Of a stretch of 59,252 nt of DNA, positions 55,580 through 59,252 are shown one piece after another (within the stretch, counting starts at the first letter, position 1; the number at the start of each line of letters is the position of its first letter). The stretch is from an uncultured Desulfuromonadales bacterium (GTDB lineage Bacteria; Desulfobacterota; Desulfuromonadia; Desulfuromonadales; Geopsychrobacteraceae). Made by a program: the position numbers and the translations under genes. The notes under the pieces are model-generated. The model did no database searches. It saw only the letters and a list, made by a program, of their open reading frames with translations, and was not told where the DNA came from. Location of the stretch: positions 1-59,252 of the forward strand of contig CAMYNC010000019.1 of NCBI GenBank assembly GCA_947259685.1, given 5' to 3'.

Positions 55580-56059
55580 TCAGTGATAAATTCGGGCCCA
55601 GTCGTTTTCCATAAAACAATCGACTTCCCGCTGCCAGAGATTATTCGATTTTGAAAGCAGCGTTAAGGCTGCAATCATCTTCATCTCTTGCAGCCCGATC
55701 GGGTCTTCAGCGCCGCGTACCGCCCGTTCGATGATCTCTTCCTGACTGTCATTGCTCAACAGACCCATGGCCCGCAAGCGGATCAGAAAGCCTATCGCTT
55801 CGCTGGATATGGCCTGCTGCTCTTCCCAGCTATAAATTCGGTAGGTAGGTTGCTCCAGCGGAGCCCCGGCGGCATCCAGCTCTCCCTGCGGCTGCAAGGC
55901 CACCGATTCCATCCAGGAAAAGGCATCACTGATCTCTTCGGCCTCAAAACCGACCGACATCAACTCGGCAACCAGCTCCTGTTCATTAATTGGAGCGTCA
56001 TCAGCACCTAAAACATATTTGGCAATCAAGTTGACAATAGCCAGGACTCGTTCGCGCAA
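55580..56059 (-). CDS. smg: Smg / DUF494 family protein
   Basis: A 159-residue soluble protein of the Smg/DUF494 family, which is commonly encoded between dprA and topA, as here. It begins MRERVLAIVNLIAKYV and ends in the conserved MENDWARIYH. The start is TTG at 56059, with GGAGG about 5 nt upstream. The biochemical role is not established. Confidence 0.9.
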   Translation of the reverse strand: MRERVLAIVNLIAKYVLGADDAPINEQELVAELMSVGFEAEEISDAFSWMESVALQPQGELDAAGAPLEQPTYRIYSWEEQQAISSEAIGFLIRLRAMGLLSNDSQEEIIERAVRGAEDPIGLQEMKMIAALTLLSKSNNLWQREVDCFMENDWARIYH

Positions 56060-56191
56060 AGGGCCTCCAGACAGGCATTTTTTTGCCTGCAGCTACTATG
56101 GGTACGCGTCCCTCAATCGACCGCGTAGGAACTGCGGGACAGCTTTCAGGTGTCAGTGGTTTTTTGTAAGGTCATGAAATCCATGAAACTT

Positions 56192-57280
56192 TCAGAGTTT
56201 GCCGCGAATGTATTGATTTCCCGGTAACATCTGAACACCGCCCCGGAGTTCTAGGTCGAGTAAAATAGCCGAAAGCTCCATTGGAGTCAAGCCGCATTTC
56301 CGGCCGATTTCGTCGATATGCAGCGGCTCATGTCCCAACTGCTGATAGATGGTAAGGGCGGTTCCTTGCAGCTGGTCAGCAAACTTGGCAACGGCCTGTT
56401 GCTGCTGTCGGTTAAGCCGGTTTGGCCAGAGTGCGTGCAGGATATCATCGACCTCGGTGACCAGCTGAGCGCCTTCTTTCAGCAGCCGGTTGGGGCCTTG
56501 GCTGTTGGGGTTTTGAACCGCCCCGGGAGTGGCGAATAGCTCCCGCCCTTGCTCCAGGGCAAAATCGCCAGTAATCAGCGAGCCACTTCTGGCCGCAGCC
56601 TCGACGATCAGTACGCCGCGGCTTAAACCACTGATGATCCGATTGCGGCCGGGAAAATGTCCGGCGTGAGGCGGGGTGCCGGGAGCATACTCGCTGATGA
56701 TGGCGTTCTGCTCACAAATCTGGTGAAAGATCTGGGAATTTTCCGGTGGATAGATTCGGTCGATTCCACAGCCGAGCACGGCAATCGTCGGCCCTTCAGC
56801 TTCCAGGGCTCCCCGATGAGCCGCGGTGTCCACGCCCCGGGCCAGCCCACTGACCACGCAGATATCATGTGCCGCCAGGTTGCTTGCAAGTTCGTAGGCC
56901 AGTTGCAGGCCGCCGTTGGTGGCCCGCCTTGAACCGACAATCGCCAAGCATTCGCTGGCGGGAAGTTTGCCCCGCACATAAAGCAAAGCTGGGGGATCGT
57001 GAATCTGTTTGAGCAGGGCCGGATAATCCCGGTCCCAATAGCTCAGCAGCTTGACGCCTAGGGATTCCAGCTGGTTCCGAGTCGAATGGAGCAGTGGGGC
57101 ATCCTCCGGCAGGATGTTGCTGCTGACGCGATCGCTCAGGCCGGCTGCATTGAGTTGCTTGGGGCTGGACTGAAGGGCACAGGAAAAATCGTCAAAGTAA
57201 TTTTTCAGCTTGAATAGTGCTGTACGGCCAAGGCCGGGAGACAGGTGCAGCCTGAGGAGATTAAGCGCAGCTTGGTTCAT
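56192..57280 (-). CDS. dprA: DNA-processing protein DprA
   Basis: Binds incoming single-stranded DNA during natural transformation and loads RecA. A 362-residue protein: an N-terminal SAM-like region, a Rossmann-like DprA domain with ALLYVRGKLP, AIVGSRRATNGG and SGLARGVDTAAHRGAL, and a C-terminal winged-helix region (about 295-360). ATG 57280 is preferred to the in-frame TTG at 57283. The order dprA-smg-topA-trmFO is widespread in Gram-negative and other bacteria. Confidence 0.94.
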   Translation of the reverse strand: MNQAALNLLRLHLSPGLGRTALFKLKNYFDDFSCALQSSPKQLNAAGLSDRVSSNILPEDAPLLHSTRNQLESLGVKLLSYWDRDYPALLKQIHDPPALLYVRGKLPASECLAIVGSRRATNGGLQLAYELASNLAAHDICVVSGLARGVDTAAHRGALEAEGPTIAVLGCGIDRIYPPENSQIFHQICEQNAIISEYAPGTPPHAGHFPGRNRIISGLSRGVLIVEAAARSGSLITGDFALEQGRELFATPGAVQNPNSQGPNRLLKEGAQLVTEVDDILHALWPNRLNRQQQQAVAKFADQLQGTALTIYQQLGHEPLHIDEIGRKCGLTPMELSAILLDLELRGGVQMLPGNQYIRGKL

Positions 57281-57353
57281 CAATTTCCCCTCCGAAAGTA
57301 TTTATCATGATCATGGTATCGGAATAAATAGCCGTTCGCAGAAACTGGCCAGG

Positions 57354-57396
57354 TAAAAATAACAAAGGGATTGAAGTGGCCTCAATCCCTTTGTTA
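57354..57396 (-). terminator. Intrinsic terminator after the LysM gene
   Basis: On the minus strand a 14-15-bp stem (57396-57382 with 57374-57361) and a short loop is followed by ATTTTTA (complement of 57354-57360). It begins right at the LysM stop codon and separates it from dprA. Confidence 0.85.
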
Positions 57397-57397
57397 C

Positions 57398-58429
57398 CTA
57401 TTTGTGGTGTGGACGCTGTCTGTCGCTGACAACTCGGACATTGTCACCGATGTACATCGCATCGACACTTTTGATGATCAGTGCCGAAGAGGTTCTGGCG
57501 TTGGCGTCGACAACCACTGCGGCACCAAGCACCTGGTCTGGCAATTCAATCTCACCAGCGATTTTTATCATCTCCTCCGAAGCCAGGCGCGGCCGGGAAA
57601 TATAGAGAAGATTGCCGGTTTGCACGCCATCGTTACTGCCCAGGTCAACGAATACGATGTCGGTTAGAGCTTGGGCAATTTTTGCGTCGCGGCCGGCAAT
57701 GATCATCCCTTGCGCATCGCTGCTACCGCGCAGCAGGGTAATTTCTTTAAACGGCGGAATGTATTCAAATAGCTCTGCGCCTCGTTCAACTTCCCGGTAG
57801 ATTTCACCAATTTTAGCTGAGACGGTTTGCCCGGTGCTGCCGGTCACCTGCAGGAAACCTAGATTGCTCATCATGGTGCCGATGACTTCTTTGCTGACCG
57901 GATGATGGACCTCCTGGCCGGCCTGGTACAGACCGTAAGTGTCGCCGACGACCACATCGGTCGGATCGTTCATTTTCAGAAAAACCTGATCATCTTTGGT
58001 CAGCAGCACTCGGTTGTCGGTCGAATCGACAAGAATTCCCAGCGGCTGTTCGCCGTCGAGAATAAAACCGGCACTGCTGCCAGCCGATTTGATTTTGACA
58101 ACCGTTTCGGCTTCCGGCAGTTCATCGATCGCCAGGCTGGAGGCGGATTGTTCTGCCGATGGATAAGCCGGAATAATTTCCAAGCGACCATTTAGAATAC
58201 GTACTTTCTGGCCGGGGAAAATCAGGTGTGGATTGGTAACCTTGGGATTCCTGGCCCACATGTTCGGCCAATAGTAGGGGTCATTCATAAAGCGCTTGGA
58301 CAGTCCCCACAGGGTATCGCCCTTTTTAATCGTATAAATCTGACCTTCCTCTGCCAGACTTGGCAGAGCGGTTGCTAGGGTCAGCAACAGGGTCAGCAGT
58401 GATAACCGGCGAATGATCGAATGTGTCAT
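57398..58429 (-). CDS. Secreted LysM-domain protein
   Basis: A 343-residue exported protein with a signal peptide (about 1-26, core LSLLTLLLTLATALPSLA) and a LysM domain right after it (about 31-80, YTIKKGDTLWGLSKRFMNDPYYWPNMWARNP), which binds peptidoglycan. The remainder (about 110-335) is a beta-rich region without catalytic motifs I can recognise. It lies 32 nt after the lipoprotein gene, so both may act in envelope maintenance. Confidence 0.9.
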   Translation of the reverse strand: MTHSIIRRLSLLTLLLTLATALPSLAEEGQIYTIKKGDTLWGLSKRFMNDPYYWPNMWARNPKVTNPHLIFPGQKVRILNGRLEIIPAYPSAEQSASSLAIDELPEAETVVKIKSAGSSAGFILDGEQPLGILVDSTDNRVLLTKDDQVFLKMNDPTDVVVGDTYGLYQAGQEVHHPVSKEVIGTMMSNLGFLQVTGSTGQTVSAKIGEIYREVERGAELFEYIPPFKEITLLRGSSDAQGMIIAGRDAKIAQALTDIVFVDLGSNDGVQTGNLLYISRPRLASEEMIKIAGEIELPDQVLGAAVVVDANARTSSALIIKSVDAMYIGDNVRVVSDRQRPHHK

Positions 58430-58461
58430 CGGTTCCCTCTCAATTGAAGCCTGGCGCAGCG

Positions 58462-59148
58462 TTACTGCGACTCATCACTCCGGTAAGAATGTTGCGCTTC
58501 CGGGCTGTTCGGGAAGCGGCGGCGCAACTGTTCAAGAATATCTTCGGCTTGAGCGTACTGGTTCTGCTGGCGGTAAAGCTGCGCCATGCGGAGCAGGGCC
58601 GCTGGGGCTTTAGCTTGGGCTTGCGGATCGACAACCAGTTGCCGATAGCTGGCCATCGCCGCTTGCAGGTTGCCCTGGGACGCTTGGGCATTAGCAATCC
58701 AGAAGCGGGCGTTGGCAGCATATTGATGGTTTGGAAATTGGCTTAAAAAGCTCTGAAACCCGGTCTCTGCCTCGGAGAAACGACCGCTGGCCAGGGCGGA
58801 AAAAGCGCCCAGATAGGATGACGCCGACTCGGTCAGGGCCGAGAGCTCCTGCTGAACGCTGAGCGGAATCTGTGCCGCTTGCGACTGCGGCGGGGCAGTA
58901 CCACTGATGCTGTTTTCAATCTGTGTCGTGACCACCGAATCCCCGGCCACTTGGAGCTGCAGATCGCTCAGCTGCTGCTGCAGATCTTCAAGTTGCCGGG
59001 CCTGTTCTTGTTGCTGCTCAATCATTTGCGTGAATTGCTGCTTCAGGGCCTGGGACGATCCTCCCTGAGGCGCACAGGCACTTAAGAAAAAGCCGCACGG
59101 CAGGGCAATTAGCAGCCAGCTGGAGAGTTTACTGCGGGAGGGCGTCAT
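58462..59148 (-). CDS. CpoB/YbgF-like TPR lipoprotein
   Basis: A 228-residue lipoprotein: signal sequence with lipobox LSAC (Cys about 25), a coiled-coil segment rich in Gln (about 35-70, TQMIEQQQEQARQLEDLQQQ), then about three TPR repeats (about 110-215). This is the CpoB/YbgF plan, which coordinates peptidoglycan synthesis with outer-membrane constriction next to Tol-Pal. tol or pal genes are not in the window. It is the last complete gene before the end. Confidence 0.85.
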   Translation of the reverse strand: MTPSRSKLSSWLLIALPCGFFLSACAPQGGSSQALKQQFTQMIEQQQEQARQLEDLQQQLSDLQLQVAGDSVVTTQIENSISGTAPPQSQAAQIPLSVQQELSALTESASSYLGAFSALASGRFSEAETGFQSFLSQFPNHQYAANARFWIANAQASQGNLQAAMASYRQLVVDPQAQAKAPAALLRMAQLYRQQNQYAQAEDILEQLRRRFPNSPEAQHSYRSDESQ

Positions 59149-59203
59149 CGAATTTCAACTATCCTTAAATAAAAAAAACGAAAATAAAAACTAATTTGTA
59201 AAA

Positions 59204-59230
59204 ATTATAGGCTTATTAACATGTTGTCAA
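59204..59230 (-). promoter_or_regulatory. Predicted promoter of the lipoprotein-LysM operon
   Basis: On the minus strand, consensus boxes TTGACA (59230-59225) and TATAAT (59209-59204) with a 15-nt spacer, shorter than usual. The leader would be about 50 nt. The perfect hexamers make it a likely promoter despite the spacing. Confidence 0.5.
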
Positions 59231-59252
59231 GTTTGAAAGGGGAAACTGGGTG

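Noticed and set aside
56072..56089. CAGGCA/TGCCTG hairpin with a T6 loop between smg and dprA
   Set aside because: No T tract follows the stem on the minus strand, so it is not a convincing terminator; no other role is evident.

Overview
The window looks like the chromosome of a Desulfuromonadia bacterium (Geobacter / Desulfuromonas / Pelobacter relatives). The evidence is gene content and order: ftsH-folP-cdaA-cdaR-glmM-pdxJ-acpS-nnrD-CBS-tsaE-lysC-cimA is, from memory, the arrangement typical of that group. Citramalate synthase, an outer-membrane LptD, two sodium/acetate-type symporters and many weak GTG/TTG starts also fit. Two sodium symporters hint at a marine or brackish lineage; the genus is inference. 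No CRISPR array, prophage, transposase or rRNA was seen. Gene functions below are assigned by reading the translated proteins for family motifs; no database search was possible.

Layout. 1-1.9 kb: the end of a thiol peroxidase and a DUF1326/DUF2182 pair. 1.9-7.7 kb (minus strand): an IclR regulator, a two-subunit VC_2705-type sodium:solute symporter, a small membrane protein, and a CNB-CBS-nucleotidyltransferase signalling protein. 8.2-17.5 kb: the tryptophan operon trpE-G-D-C-trpB2-F-(trpB1)-DEAD helicase-trpA. The classical trpB copy is disrupted by an internal deletion that removes the PLP lysine, while a complete type 2 trpB stands upstream. 17.6-24.8 kb: accD, folC, lptD, a divIC/ftsB-like gene, argS and a SPOR protein; a strongly structured non-coding stretch lies before the ftsB-like gene. 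24.9-25.2 kb: two CAU tRNAs, the first an initiator tRNA carrying a perfect 44-bp internal tandem duplication. 25.2-39.2 kb: tilS, ftsH, folP, the c-di-AMP/cell-wall cluster cdaA-cdaR-glmM, cofactor genes (pdxJ, acpS, nnrD), tsaE, lysC and cimA.

39.2-48.3 kb is looser: a small zinc-ribbon gene, an aminotransferase, a second (ActP-like) symporter operon with its DUF485 partner, the remnant of an NDH-2-like flavoprotein, epmA-efp, a PAS-GGDEF protein and a 46-residue membrane-peptide gene with an exceptionally strong ribosome binding site. 48.1-59.2 kb (minus strand): a Cys-rich protein, a MOP-fold flippase, a HAD phosphatase, yggS, maf, trmFO, topA, smg, dprA, a LysM protein and a TolA/CpoB-like lipoprotein.

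Points that stand out: (1) broken trpB1 beside trpB2; (2) the duplicated initiator tRNA; (3) two REPIN-like double-hairpin elements with GTAG/CTAC ends; (4) a near-identical 15-16 bp motif embedded in the promoters of the IclR gene and the second symporter operon, with a weaker copy at the first symporter promoter; (5) an unexplained, strongly folded region before the ftsB-like gene; (6) the small peptide gene at 47.9 kb.
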